Below, one piece after another: positions 1 through 7,847 of a DNA stretch of 64,000 nucleotides. The DNA comes from Polyangium sp. 6x1 (GTDB lineage Bacteria; Myxococcota_A; Polyangia; Polyangiales; Polyangiaceae), in contig NZ_JARZHH010000033.1 in the NCBI RefSeq assembly GCF_029946515.1, forward strand, positions 1-64,000, given 5' to 3'. The notes under the pieces were generated by a model, which saw only the letters and a program-made list of their open reading frames with translations, was not told the DNA's origin and did no database searches. Made by a program: the position numbers and the translations under genes. Each line of letters opens with the position of its first letter. Within the stretch, counting starts at the first letter, position 1.

Positions 1-876
1 GCCCGCGCCGCCCGCGCCGCCGGTGCCTGCGCCACCGGCGCCACCGGCGCCACCCGCGCCACCCGCGCCACCCGCGCCGCCCATGCCGCCCATGCCGCCC
101 TGGCCGCTGCTGCCGACCTGGCCGAGGCAGGTGCCGATGCCGCCGGGGTACTCCTCCGACTTGTCACACTTCGCGCCCTCGCCGCCGCAGTCGGTGTCAT
201 CGCAGCAGAACTTCGCGCACTTGCTGCTGAGGCACGTATTGCCGCCCTGGCAGTAGCCGACGGAGCTGCCGCACTCGGCGCACACCGCCTGCGTGTTCGG
301 CGGATCGTAGCACTCGTAGCCGGTCTGCCCGAAGTCGCAGGCCTGGCCCGCCGTGCAGCCCTCGTTCGTCACCGGGTTGCAGCCGCCGGCGGGCGGCGTG
401 AAGCACGCGCCCTTCGTCGGCGAGTCGGCCGGCGCGGGCCCGTTGCAGGTGTAGTCGGGCGGGGGCGGGAAGCACTCGGTCTCGCACGCGCCCTGGAGGC
501 ACATGATGAGGTTGTTGTAGTACTGCGGGTCCATCTCCTCGCACGAGGCGTTGTCGCCCGTGAGGCAGTCGAAGCACCCGAAGGCGCACTCGCTGTTGGC
601 GCACTCGGCGAGCGGCTCGCAGCAGTTGGCCTCGGCGCACTTGCCGCAGTCGTTCTGGTTGAGCAGGCCCGTGCAGGTCGGGTCGAAGGTCGGATCGCAC
701 ATGCCACCCGACGACGAGCTCTGCGCGACGGAGCTCGAGCTCGACGACACCGACGAGCCCGCGCCGCCTTCGCCCCCGTTGCCGCCGGTGTTCCCCCCGG
801 GGTTCGTTTCGACGGTACAGGCCCACATCGACAGGGCGCCGAAGCCCGCCATCACGAGGAATCCAATCGTTCGCAT
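1..876 (-). CDS. Cys-rich Gly/Ala-tethered lipoprotein, 3' end outside window
   Basis: The ATG at 874-876 follows a good AGGAG ribosome site, and the frame stays open to the window edge, so at least 292 residues are encoded and the C-terminus is missing. The N-terminus has a short basic start, a hydrophobic stretch and a candidate lipobox ending at Cys20 (SMWAC), which predicts an outer-membrane lipoprotein. A Gly/Ser-rich linker follows, then roughly 190 residues with many Cys, including CGKCAEANCC and CNPVTNEGC types. The last visible part (1-108) is a pure GGAGG/GGMGG low-complexity tract. Cys-rich modules of this kind recur in myxobacterial surface proteins. The function is unknown. Confidence 0.75.
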   Translation of the reverse strand, partial: MRTIGFLVMAGFGALSMWACTVETNPGGNTGGNGGEGGAGSSVSSSSSSVAQSSSSGGMCDPTFDPTCTGLLNQNDCGKCAEANCCEPLAECANSECAFGCFDCLTGDNASCEEMDPQYYNNLIMCLQGACETECFPPPPDYTCNGPAPADSPTKGACFTPPAGGCNPVTNEGCTAGQACDFGQTGYECYDPPNTQAVCAECGSSVGYCQGGNTCLSSKCAKFCCDDTDCGGEGAKCDKSEEYPGGIGTCLGQVGSSGQGGMGGMGGAGGAGGAGGAGGAGGAGTGGAGGAG

Positions 877-1141
877 CGGAAAAGCTCCTACTACACCGAC
901 AACAACGGACGTCGCCGGGTCACGAGAGACCTGGGGTTGGCCCCGAGTGCGGGCCGGGCAAACGCGTGGTCGGCAGAGACGACCCGAGCGTGCGCCACTG
1001 GTTCGCCTATATCCGAAGTCTCCGCGGGAGCGAAGCAGATGTCGTCGGAAACCGCGGCCTTGCGGGACACCGCGTTTCGACAGGGCCAAACCGCGCTGCG
1101 TCGCGTCGCGTTCGTGCTGTGAAAGGCCGAAAAGCGCGGGC

Positions 1142-1423
1142 CTAGGGTTTGGTCTCGCCCTCGTCCGTGGCGCTCGCGGGCGCGCAGGCGAGGCACTCGA
1201 GCCCCTGGATCTCCACGGAGACCTTCTGCGCCACGCCGAGCCCGTACGGGCAGTGCCGGCACTTCGAGTGGCAACAGTAACCGCGCTTCAGGTGGTAGAC
1301 CGACGTGAAGACGACTTTGTGGTCTTCCTTGTAGAAGTCCACGCCTTCGAGAAGCTGGCTGAACTTGGGAAGCGCTTTCGACAAAGCCACCGCCTCACGG
1401 GTCGACGTCGTTCGTTCGATCAA
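1142..1423 (-). CDS. Small Cys-rich DUF5522-type protein
   Basis: This 93-residue protein carries the motif RGYCCHSKCRHCPYG at about residues 47-61, the four-Cys signature I associate with the DUF5522 family. It is probably a small metal-binding protein, but no function is established. It lies 66 bp downstream of efp on the same strand and could be cotranscribed with it. The start is uncertain. The listed start is TTG at 1421-1423 without a clear ribosome site, and GTG at codon 12 (1388-1390) is an alternative that leaves the motif intact. Confidence 0.65.
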   Translation of the reverse strand: MIERTTSTREAVALSKALPKFSQLLEGVDFYKEDHKVVFTSVYHLKRGYCCHSKCRHCPYGLGVAQKVSVEIQGLECLACAPASATDEGETKP

Positions 1424-1489
1424 AGCACGAACGACGTCGCCACGGTAGCTCTGTCGAAAGCCCGGTCTCTTCCGCGGGGAAGGACCTTC

Positions 1490-2056
1490 TCAGCGGTTCA
1501 CACGCTCGAGGTACTTGCCCTCGGTCGTGTCGACCTTCACCCACTCGCCCTCTTTGACGAAGAGCGGGACGTTGATCACCGCGCCGGTCGAGAGCGTGGC
1601 GGGCTTGGTGGCGCCGCTCGCGGTGTCACCCTTCACGCCCGGCTCGCAGGTCGTGATCTGCAGGACGACGCTCAGCGGAATCTCGACGCCGATCGGCTGC
1701 TCGTTGAAGAGCGTCACGTCGACGTTCATGCCGTCGGACAGCCACTGGGCGTCGTCGCCGACCTTGTCACCGGGGACGGTGATCTGCTCGCCCGTGCTCT
1801 GGTCCATGAACACGAAGTCCCCGCCTTCCGGGTAGATGTACTGGAACGTGCGCGTCTCGACGTTCGCCGGCTCGAGCTTCTCGCCCGACTTGAACGTCCT
1901 CTCGAGAACGTTGCCGTTTGCCATGTTCTTCAGCTTCACCCGGGTGAAGGCCTGGCCTTTGCCAGGCTTGACGAACTGGAACTCGATGACGGAGAAGGGG
2001 TCCTTGCTCCCATCGAGCATCATCTTGAGGCCTTTACGGATGTCGCTCGTGTCCAT
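1490..2056 (-). CDS. efp: Translation elongation factor P
   Basis: This 188-residue protein matches EF-P along its whole length: the N-terminal KOW-like domain, two OB domains and the closing motif KVDTTEGKYLERV. EF-P enters ribosomes stalled on polyproline and stimulates peptide bond formation. The tip loop reads KPGKGQAF with Lys33, the position that is beta-lysylated in E. coli-type EF-Ps. I chose the ATG at 2054-2056 over an upstream in-frame start because of the AGGAAG ribosome site and because family members begin here. A lysine-aminomutase-family gene at 59.1 kb could relate to its modification, but no EpmA homologue is visible in the window. Confidence 0.96.
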   Translation of the reverse strand: MDTSDIRKGLKMMLDGSKDPFSVIEFQFVKPGKGQAFTRVKLKNMANGNVLERTFKSGEKLEPANVETRTFQYIYPEGGDFVFMDQSTGEQITVPGDKVGDDAQWLSDGMNVDVTLFNEQPIGVEIPLSVVLQITTCEPGVKGDTASGATKPATLSTGAVINVPLFVKEGEWVKVDTTEGKYLERVNR

Positions 2057-2160
2057 GCGGGGCGCTTCCTGGTAGCTTGACTTGGGCGCCCCCCTTAGCA
2101 CAGGCAAGGGGGTGGCGCACAAGGGGCGAGGCGACTACCCCACCCTGTCTACGCAAGATC

Positions 2161-3021
2161 ATGGATCAATTCGACGACGAGTTACGGGAGATCAAGCGCG
2201 AGATCGTCGAGTCCCGCGGGCTCATCATCAAGACGAACAACCTGACGAACGCCCTGGCGGCCGACCTCAAGACGATCTCCAAGCGCCAGCTCGGCTTCGA
2301 AAAGCGGGCGTTCTGGAACAGCGCCAGCGCCAACCTGCTCTTCGTCTTGGTCGTGATCGGCGTGGTGAAGCTCGCCTGGGATGCGCGGATCGACTCGGTT
2401 CAAGCCGAAACGAAGCAGGCGAAGGACAAGATCGGCAAGCTGGAAGCCGACGTGAAGGAGATGCAGCGCCGGGCCGACGACCGGACGCGAGCGGAGTCGG
2501 CGGCGGCGGCTTTCTACGAGCTCGTACGAGCGGGTCGGCGGCAGGAGATCATCGACGGCTTCGAGGCGCTCCGGAAGGAGCCGCTCTCGCGGGCCGAGCT
2601 CGCCTTCTTCACGGACGCGGTGGACACCGCGCGCGCCGAGCTCGGCATCAAGAGCTACCAGCTCGGCCTCGACCACCTGCGCACGGGCCGCTGGCACGAG
2701 GCGGCCGTCGCGTTCGAGGACGCGATCCGGATGAAGGAGAACGCGGCGCATACGCCCTCGGCGCGGCTGAACCTCGCGCGCGCCTACCGCAAGCTGAACC
2801 GCCAGCGCGACGCGATCCCGATGCTGATGCAGCTCTCCGAGGCCTCGCCGGACAAGGAGATCACCGACGACGCGATGTTCCTGCTCTGCGAGTGCCTCGT
2901 CGACATCCAGGCCTGGAACGACGCGAAGACCACGCTCCGCGCCTTCATCCGCCGCTTCCCCGACAGCCCGTTCCTGAACGACGCGCGGATGGAGCTCGCG
3001 GACATCTCGCTCAAACACTGA
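2161..3021 (+). CDS. TPR membrane protein with coiled coil
   Basis: The 286-residue protein starts with an acidic/basic helical segment. A single membrane helix follows at about residues 57-75 (ANLLFVLVVIGVVKLAW), then a coiled coil at roughly 80-115 and tetratricopeptide-like helical pairs from about 170 to the end (for example LGLDHLRTGRWHEAAVAFEDA). The topology suggests a small cytoplasmic N-terminus and a periplasmic TPR scaffold. The C-terminal part resembles the TPR units of YbgF/CpoB-like proteins, but the organisation differs. It is divergent from efp across a 104-bp gap. The partner is unknown. Confidence 0.8.
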   Translation: MDQFDDELREIKREIVESRGLIIKTNNLTNALAADLKTISKRQLGFEKRAFWNSASANLLFVLVVIGVVKLAWDARIDSVQAETKQAKDKIGKLEADVKEMQRRADDRTRAESAAAAFYELVRAGRRQEIIDGFEALRKEPLSRAELAFFTDAVDTARAELGIKSYQLGLDHLRTGRWHEAAVAFEDAIRMKENAAHTPSARLNLARAYRKLNRQRDAIPMLMQLSEASPDKEITDDAMFLLCECLVDIQAWNDAKTTLRAFIRRFPDSPFLNDARMELADISLKH

Positions 3022-3050
3022 GGGCGTTCGTCCGCGTGAAGACGGTTGTG

Positions 3051-3067
3051 GCGCCCCACGAGGGCGC
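3051..3067. promoter_or_regulatory. Palindrome upstream of toxin-antitoxin operon
   Basis: GCGCCC (3051-3056) and GGGCGC (3062-3067) form a perfect 6-bp inverted repeat around a 5-bp centre, 12 bp before the antitoxin start. Toxin-antitoxin operons are commonly repressed by the antitoxin or complex binding such a palindrome. In this GC-rich context the match could also be chance. Confidence 0.35.
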
Positions 3068-3079
3068 TACCATCGAGGC

Positions 3080-3307
3080 ATGAGCACTGCCCGGAAGCTC
3101 CTCGCGGAGGCTCTCCAGCTCGACGACGAGCAGCGAGCCGCCCTCGCGCTCTCCCTGATGGATTCGCTCTCCCGTCCCGAGCCTCGCGACGAGCCCGCCT
3201 GGATCGCGGAGATCGAAAAGAGAGCACGCCACGTCCTCGCCGGCGCGGAGTCGGGCGCCGATGGCGACGAAGTGATCGATCGCATCGCTCACGATCTCGG
3301 CTTGTGA
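3080..3307 (+). CDS. Addiction-module antitoxin, RelB-like
   Basis: The 75-residue protein has the layout of the small unstable antitoxin family (addiction module component). An N-terminal helical part contains ALQLDDEQRAALALSLMDSL, and a short linker leads to PAWIAEIEKRARHV, which in this family wraps around the toxin. Its stop overlaps the toxin start in GTGA (3304-3307), so the pair is translationally coupled. The antitoxin would neutralise the toxin and repress the operon. Confidence 0.85.
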   Translation: MSTARKLLAEALQLDDEQRAALALSLMDSLSRPEPRDEPAWIAEIEKRARHVLAGAESGADGDEVIDRIAHDLGL

Positions 3308-3624
3308 CGGCGTTACGGATCGGTCCGGAGGCCGAGGTCGAGCTGCGAGAAGCGGCGGCCTGGTACAAGGAGCGGTCGCCCGAGGTCGCGCGACGATTCC
3401 TGCGAGAAGTCCGTACGCTGACCAAGGTGGTGGCCCGGATGCCCCTCCGTTTTCCCGTGATCGAGGGGATCGATATCGATCCGCCCGTGCGGCGTGCGCT
3501 CGTCGCGGGCTTTCCTTACGCGATGGTATTCATTGTCGCGGACGACGTGGTCCACATCCTGGCGATCGCGCATCAGCAAAGAATGCCTGGATACTGGCGG
3601 CATCGACTCGGCCGGGACGAGTAA
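3304..3624 (+). CDS. ParE/RelE-superfamily toxin
   Basis: The 106-residue protein is typical of the ParE/RelE fold: EAEVELREAAAWYKERSPEVARRFLREV at the N-terminus, then a strand-rich end with RRALVAGFPYAMVFIVADDVVHILAIAHQQRMPGYW. The plasmid-stabilisation (ParE-like) branch attacks DNA gyrase, whereas RelE cleaves mRNA; the sequence alone does not decide which. The GTG start at 3304 is fixed by the 4-bp overlap with the antitoxin stop. Confidence 0.85.
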   Translation: MTALRIGPEAEVELREAAAWYKERSPEVARRFLREVRTLTKVVARMPLRFPVIEGIDIDPPVRRALVAGFPYAMVFIVADDVVHILAIAHQQRMPGYWRHRLGRDE

Positions 3625-3648
3625 TGGACCATTCGATGGGGATTCGCT

Positions 3649-5013
3649 TCAGAGCCCCTTGAAAAGCTCCATCGGCCGAAAGACCCGCGCCCGCCACGCC
3701 GCCTCGTTGTGCGGCGCCCCCGCTTCCCACCAGTGATACACGTCCGTCTGCAGCGTGTAACCCACAGAAACCAGCACATCCCGCATCTGCGCATTCTCGC
3801 AGGCGTTATCGCCGATCTCGACGTCGTCCTCGATCCCGTCGCCGTCCGTGTCCTTGCATTTGGCCTCGTTTTCGGCCTGGCCGAGCGCCGGGTCCCCGCC
3901 GCCCGCGTCGAGGTAGAGCACCGCCGCGCGATGGCCGTGCGCGGCATATCGCTCGATCATCGTCTCGTTCTTTGACGTATCGCCCATCTTGCCCCAGCCC
4001 ATCGTGCCCGACAGGCTCGCCGCGTAATCGTATTCGCCCGGGAAACGGTCGGCGATGTGGAATGCAATGAGCCCGCCGAGCGATGAGCCCATCGTGCCCA
4101 CCTTCGGCGGCTCGCCATATCGGTCCGCGACGAGCTTGCGTACCGCGCCGTTCACGAAATCCGCATACGCGTCGCCCTTGCCGCCCCAGGGCTCGGCCGT
4201 CCCGTTTTCGTCGAGATCGATCACGTCGGGTACGTGCGTGTACTCGTCCATTCGACCGATCCCCGTGTTGTCGATTCCGACGAGCATCATCCCGGCCGGC
4301 GCGCTCGCCTGCAGCATCCATCCGCCCCATGCCGCCGCCGGATCGAACAGGTTCTGCCCGTCGTGCACGTAAAGCACGTGCGTCGCCGTGCCCTCCGGCA
4401 CCCACACGTTCACCGTGCGCTCCGGCATTTGCGCGTCGCCGATCCGGAAGAACCGATCGAGGTGCGCCGCCACCGGCGCGACGAGGCTGATTTGCCCGTT
4501 GTCGTCGTACGTGTACGAGCGCGCCCACGGGTCGGCCTCCCAGATCGTCTTGTTCGTGAACTTGTAGCGGCTCCCCGCCGCCACGCCCTTCACGTGCAGC
4601 CAGCGAAAGCCCGCGTTGTCGATCTTCATCGGGCTGCCGGCCCAGCCGTCGTGATCGCCCGCGACGAGATCCAGGCTCGGGTTCGTCGAGACGAACAGAT
4701 TCCCGCCCTCCACCCACACGGGCCATCCGTCGCTCGCGGCGTACTTGTCCATCGCGGCGTCGAGGTCCGCGCGGAGCTCGGCGAGCAGGCCGTCGAGGCT
4801 CGTCGCGCTCGATCCACCTTGCCCCGCGCCGCCCATCCCGCCCGCGCCGCCGCTCGCGCCGCCGAGGCCGCCGCCGCCTTGCCCGCCGCCTCCCGTGCCT
4901 CCGCCGCTCCCTCCGTCCCCGCAGCCGACGATCACCGCCGCGAGCGCGACGAGCGTGGAGAACAGGAGCCCCGACCCGCGAACACGAGCACCCAAAGAAC
5001 GAGGGTTCGTCAT
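3649..5013 (-). CDS. Lipoprotein esterase of the esterase D/Fes type
   Basis: The ATG at 5011-5013 follows GGGAGG and gives 454 residues. The signal peptide ends in the lipobox VIVGC, and a Gly-rich tether follows to about residue 70. The body is an alpha/beta hydrolase of the putative esterase (esterase D, enterochelin esterase) type: HVLYVHDGQNLFD, the nucleophile elbow GTMGSSLGG, and a late acidic region and His (APHNEAAW). An unusual insert just after the AVLYLDAGGGD strand contains DTDGDGIED, a thrombospondin-type-3-like calcium loop, flanked by two Cys. The substrate is unknown. It is 79 bp downstream of the kinase gene on the same strand and could be cotranscribed. Confidence 0.8.
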   Translation of the reverse strand: MTNPRSLGARVRGSGLLFSTLVALAAVIVGCGDGGSGGGTGGGGQGGGGLGGASGGAGGMGGAGQGGSSATSLDGLLAELRADLDAAMDKYAASDGWPVWVEGGNLFVSTNPSLDLVAGDHDGWAGSPMKIDNAGFRWLHVKGVAAGSRYKFTNKTIWEADPWARSYTYDDNGQISLVAPVAAHLDRFFRIGDAQMPERTVNVWVPEGTATHVLYVHDGQNLFDPAAAWGGWMLQASAPAGMMLVGIDNTGIGRMDEYTHVPDVIDLDENGTAEPWGGKGDAYADFVNGAVRKLVADRYGEPPKVGTMGSSLGGLIAFHIADRFPGEYDYAASLSGTMGWGKMGDTSKNETMIERYAAHGHRAAVLYLDAGGGDPALGQAENEAKCKDTDGDGIEDDVEIGDNACENAQMRDVLVSVGYTLQTDVYHWWEAGAPHNEAAWRARVFRPMELFKGL

Positions 5014-5092
5014 GACGTACCGCCTCCCGAAGCAACGAACGAAGCTCGGAAGTGTGTGCGTGTCGCTCCGCGAAGGCAACGGGCCGCGGGCG

Positions 5093-6466
5093 TCAGCGCC
5101 TTCGTACGTTGCGTCCCTCGCGCTCCGCTTCCGCGGCTTCTTCCTCGGCGCGACGCTCCTCCTCGGATGCGTCCGTCGTATCGCTCACGTCCACGCGAAC
5201 TCGGTTCGGCGCGCTCGGATCGCTTCCGTCCTGCACCTCGATCCGCGCGCCTTCAGGCCTGAGCGCTTCGGCGCGGCTGCGGATGACGCCTTTCGCGCGC
5301 TCGAGTGAGGCGTGGGCCATCTTGCCCGCCTCGTTCACCTTGCCCGCGGTCTCGCGTAACACCTTGCCGAAGAAGAGCGACAACATCTGCAGCACGAACG
5401 GCGCGACCACGCGCACGCCCACGAAGACTGCGAGCTGCGCGACCGTGAGCCCGAACAGAATGAACCCGGCGATCGGCCCGGGGATCACGTCCGATCCCGC
5501 GTGCGTTTCGTACTCGCGCGCCCAGCGCTCTTGCCGCTCTTCCCAGCGCTCTTGACGCCTCTCCCAGCGCTCGGCCCTGCGCTCCGCTCTTCGCTCTTCC
5601 TTCTCGGCCTTGCGCTCCGCTTTGCGTTCGGCCTTCGTTTCGTGCTTCGCGGCGGGTTTGTCCGGCTTCTTCGACGGCGCCTCGCCGAGCTTCTCGAGGA
5701 GCGGCGCGAGCCGGTGCGCGCGTTTGTCCGGGTCCGGTTCGAGCATGGCCACGAGCGCGGCCACGAGCGCAGGGCGGGCCGATCGACCGAGCGCGGCCTC
5801 GACGTCGATGGCGAGGCCCTTGTGCGGCAAATCCTCGGGCTGCCGGCCCGTGAGCATCGAGACGGCCGTCGCGCCGATCGCGTAGACGTCGGAGGCGGGC
5901 ATCGCGCGGCCCTGGAACTGCTCGGGCGCCATGAACCCGAACGTGCCGACCACGGTGCTGCCGCCCTCGGGCTTCATCTTGTCGCGCACCGCGCCGAAAT
6001 CGATCAGGGCAAACGATCCGTCGGGCCTCCGGAGCACGTTGCTCGGCTTGATGTCGCGGTGCACGACGGGCGGCGCGCGGCCGTGCAGGTAGTCGAGCAT
6101 CGCCGACGTGTCGCGCAAGAAGCGGAGCACGTCGGCCTCGCCGAGCGTCGCGCCGCGCTTCTGCATCGCGGCAAGGCTCTCGCCCTCGATTTTTTGCGTG
6201 ACGAGGAAGAGCTCGCCGCCCTCTTCGAAGTGCTCGACGTAGCGGGGCAGGCCCGGGTGCGACAGGCTCGCGAGCACGCGCGCCTCGCGCTCGGCGAGCT
6301 CCACCTCTTTCCAGCTCTTCGCGCCGCGCACGCGGAATCGCTTGATCGCGACGGGCTGGCCTTCCTTCTTGTCGACGGCCTCGAACGTCGCCCCTTGCCC
6401 GCCCTCGCCGAGGAGGCGCACGACCGCGTATCGACCCTGCCGCAGGTTCTCCGGTGCGTCGTTCAT
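5093..6466 (-). CDS. Membrane-anchored Ser/Thr protein kinase
   Basis: The 457-residue protein begins with a complete Hanks kinase domain (about 12-270): Gly-rich loop GEGGQGATFE, VAIK lysine, HRDIKPSN, DFGAVRD and MAPEQF. All catalytic residues are present, so it should be active. A highly charged helical region (about 280-325) follows, repeating ERKAE/ERRAE/QERWEE units and probably forming a single alpha helix or coiled coil. Two hydrophobic segments around 335-375 follow (GPIAGFILFGLTVAQLAVF and VRVVAPFVLQMLSLFF), then an acidic tail. It lies divergent from the VWA lipoprotein gene. Confidence 0.9.
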   Translation of the reverse strand: MNDAPENLRQGRYAVVRLLGEGGQGATFEAVDKKEGQPVAIKRFRVRGAKSWKEVELAEREARVLASLSHPGLPRYVEHFEEGGELFLVTQKIEGESLAAMQKRGATLGEADVLRFLRDTSAMLDYLHGRAPPVVHRDIKPSNVLRRPDGSFALIDFGAVRDKMKPEGGSTVVGTFGFMAPEQFQGRAMPASDVYAIGATAVSMLTGRQPEDLPHKGLAIDVEAALGRSARPALVAALVAMLEPDPDKRAHRLAPLLEKLGEAPSKKPDKPAAKHETKAERKAERKAEKEERRAERRAERWERRQERWEERQERWAREYETHAGSDVIPGPIAGFILFGLTVAQLAVFVGVRVVAPFVLQMLSLFFGKVLRETAGKVNEAGKMAHASLERAKGVIRSRAEALRPEGARIEVQDGSDPSAPNRVRVDVSDTTDASEEERRAEEEAAEAEREGRNVRRR

Positions 6467-6565
6467 GAAGTCCGCGGGAACGACGATAGCTCAAAAATCG
6501 GCCTTGGGTGAAGTCCGATTCGTGGTCTTCTATACCGCTTTTCCAAGTCGTGATAGGAAGGAGCC

Positions 6566-7795
6566 ATGCGAGTACGGAAAAAGAATTGGCTTGGGATGGT
6601 CGTGGGCGGTTTGTCGCTCGGGCTCGCGCTCGTGGGCGCGTGTTCGGCGTCGGGCGGGAGCGGGAGCGGCGCGGGCGACGGCGCGGGCGCGACGGGCGCT
6701 TCGGGGCAAGGCGGCGCAGGCGCGTCGGGCGGCAATGGCCCCGGCGCGAGCGGGAGCGGCGGCGACATTTTCGTCGGGCCGGGCAGCGGCACGGGCGGCG
6801 GGCTCACGGACGCCGATACGTGCGCGAGCGTCTCGTCCGAGGCGCAGGCGGGCAAACAGCCGGCCGATATCATCATCGCCGTCGACACCTCGGGCAGCAT
6901 GGACGAGGAGATCGCCCAGGTGCAGGCGAACCTGAACAAGTTCGCGCAGATCATCACGGCGAGCGGGATCGACGTGCACGTCGTGATGATCGCGGACGCG
7001 ACGATGTGCATCCCGGCGCCGCTCGGCAGCGGGGCCTGCAATGGGGCGGACGAGAAGCTGCCGAACTACCGGCACGTCGTGCAGACCGTCGCCAGCACGG
7101 ACGCGTTCCAGCAGATCCTGGGCACGTATCCGCAATGGAAGGACGTGCTCCGCCCGAACGCCGTGAAGACGATCGCCGTCGTGTCGGACGATAACTCGGA
7201 CATGGCCGCGAATACGTTCATGAGCCAGCTCCTCGCGCTCGACCCGACGTTCCAGGGCTTCAAGTTCGACGCAATCGTCTCCTTCGAGGGGGGCGATCAA
7301 TGCGTGTTCCAGTGCGCGTTCAACTGCGCGGCCTGCCCGTTCACCTGCTGCAACAAGCAGTCGCCCCTGTGTGAGCCGATCTCGGCGGAGGAGGGCACGG
7401 TCTACAAGCAGCTCGTGCAGCAAACGGGCGGCGTCCTCGGCAACCTCTGCACCCAGAACTTCGACCCGGTCTTCAACAGCATGGCGACTGCCGTCGTCTC
7501 GGAGGCGAAGATCTCCTGCGATTACCCGATCCCGACGCCGCCCGACGGCACCTCGATCGACCCGACGAAGGTCAACGTCGTGTACACGAACAGCAATGGC
7601 ACGAAGACCACGATTTACAACGTCCCGGCGGGTCAGGGCGATTGCGGGAACACGGGCGGCTGGTATTTCGACAGTCCCGTCGCCCCGACGAAGATCACGG
7701 TGTGCGCGAACACCTGCGCGGCCTTGCAGGGCGACGCGGGCGGGAAGCTCGAGGTGCTCTTCGGCTGCGAGACGCAGATCAAGCCGCCGGAATGA
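6566..7795 (+). CDS. Lipoprotein with von Willebrand factor A domain
   Basis: The 409-residue protein starts after a strong AAGGAG site. It has a lipoprotein signal ending LALVGAC, a Gly/Ser/Ala tether to about residue 85, and a VWA domain whose metal-ion-dependent adhesion site reads AVDTSGSMDEE, with SDDNSDM later. A Cys cluster around residues 250-270 (CVFQCAFNCAACPFTCC) interrupts the fold and suggests disulfides. A calcium- or metal-dependent surface adhesion role is likely by family, but the ligand is unknown. Confidence 0.85.
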   Translation: MRVRKKNWLGMVVGGLSLGLALVGACSASGGSGSGAGDGAGATGASGQGGAGASGGNGPGASGSGGDIFVGPGSGTGGGLTDADTCASVSSEAQAGKQPADIIIAVDTSGSMDEEIAQVQANLNKFAQIITASGIDVHVVMIADATMCIPAPLGSGACNGADEKLPNYRHVVQTVASTDAFQQILGTYPQWKDVLRPNAVKTIAVVSDDNSDMAANTFMSQLLALDPTFQGFKFDAIVSFEGGDQCVFQCAFNCAACPFTCCNKQSPLCEPISAEEGTVYKQLVQQTGGVLGNLCTQNFDPVFNSMATAVVSEAKISCDYPIPTPPDGTSIDPTKVNVVYTNSNGTKTTIYNVPAGQGDCGNTGGWYFDSPVAPTKITVCANTCAALQGDAGGKLEVLFGCETQIKPPE

Positions 7796-7847
7796 GCGGG
7801 CTCCATCCGCTGGCGGCGCCCACGCGTTTCGCCGGATCCGCGAGCCG

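Noticed and set aside
876-1141. Small gene in the gap after the DUF5522 gene
   Set aside because: Open frames in the gap lack ribosome sites and have biased shadow-like composition.
551-2080. 509-codon rightward open frame across efp
   Set aside because: It overlaps efp and two other supported genes on the opposite strand and has no recognisable domain.
7796-7847. Terminator between the VWA gene and pxpBC
   Set aside because: No stem longer than a few pairs and no T-run could be drawn.
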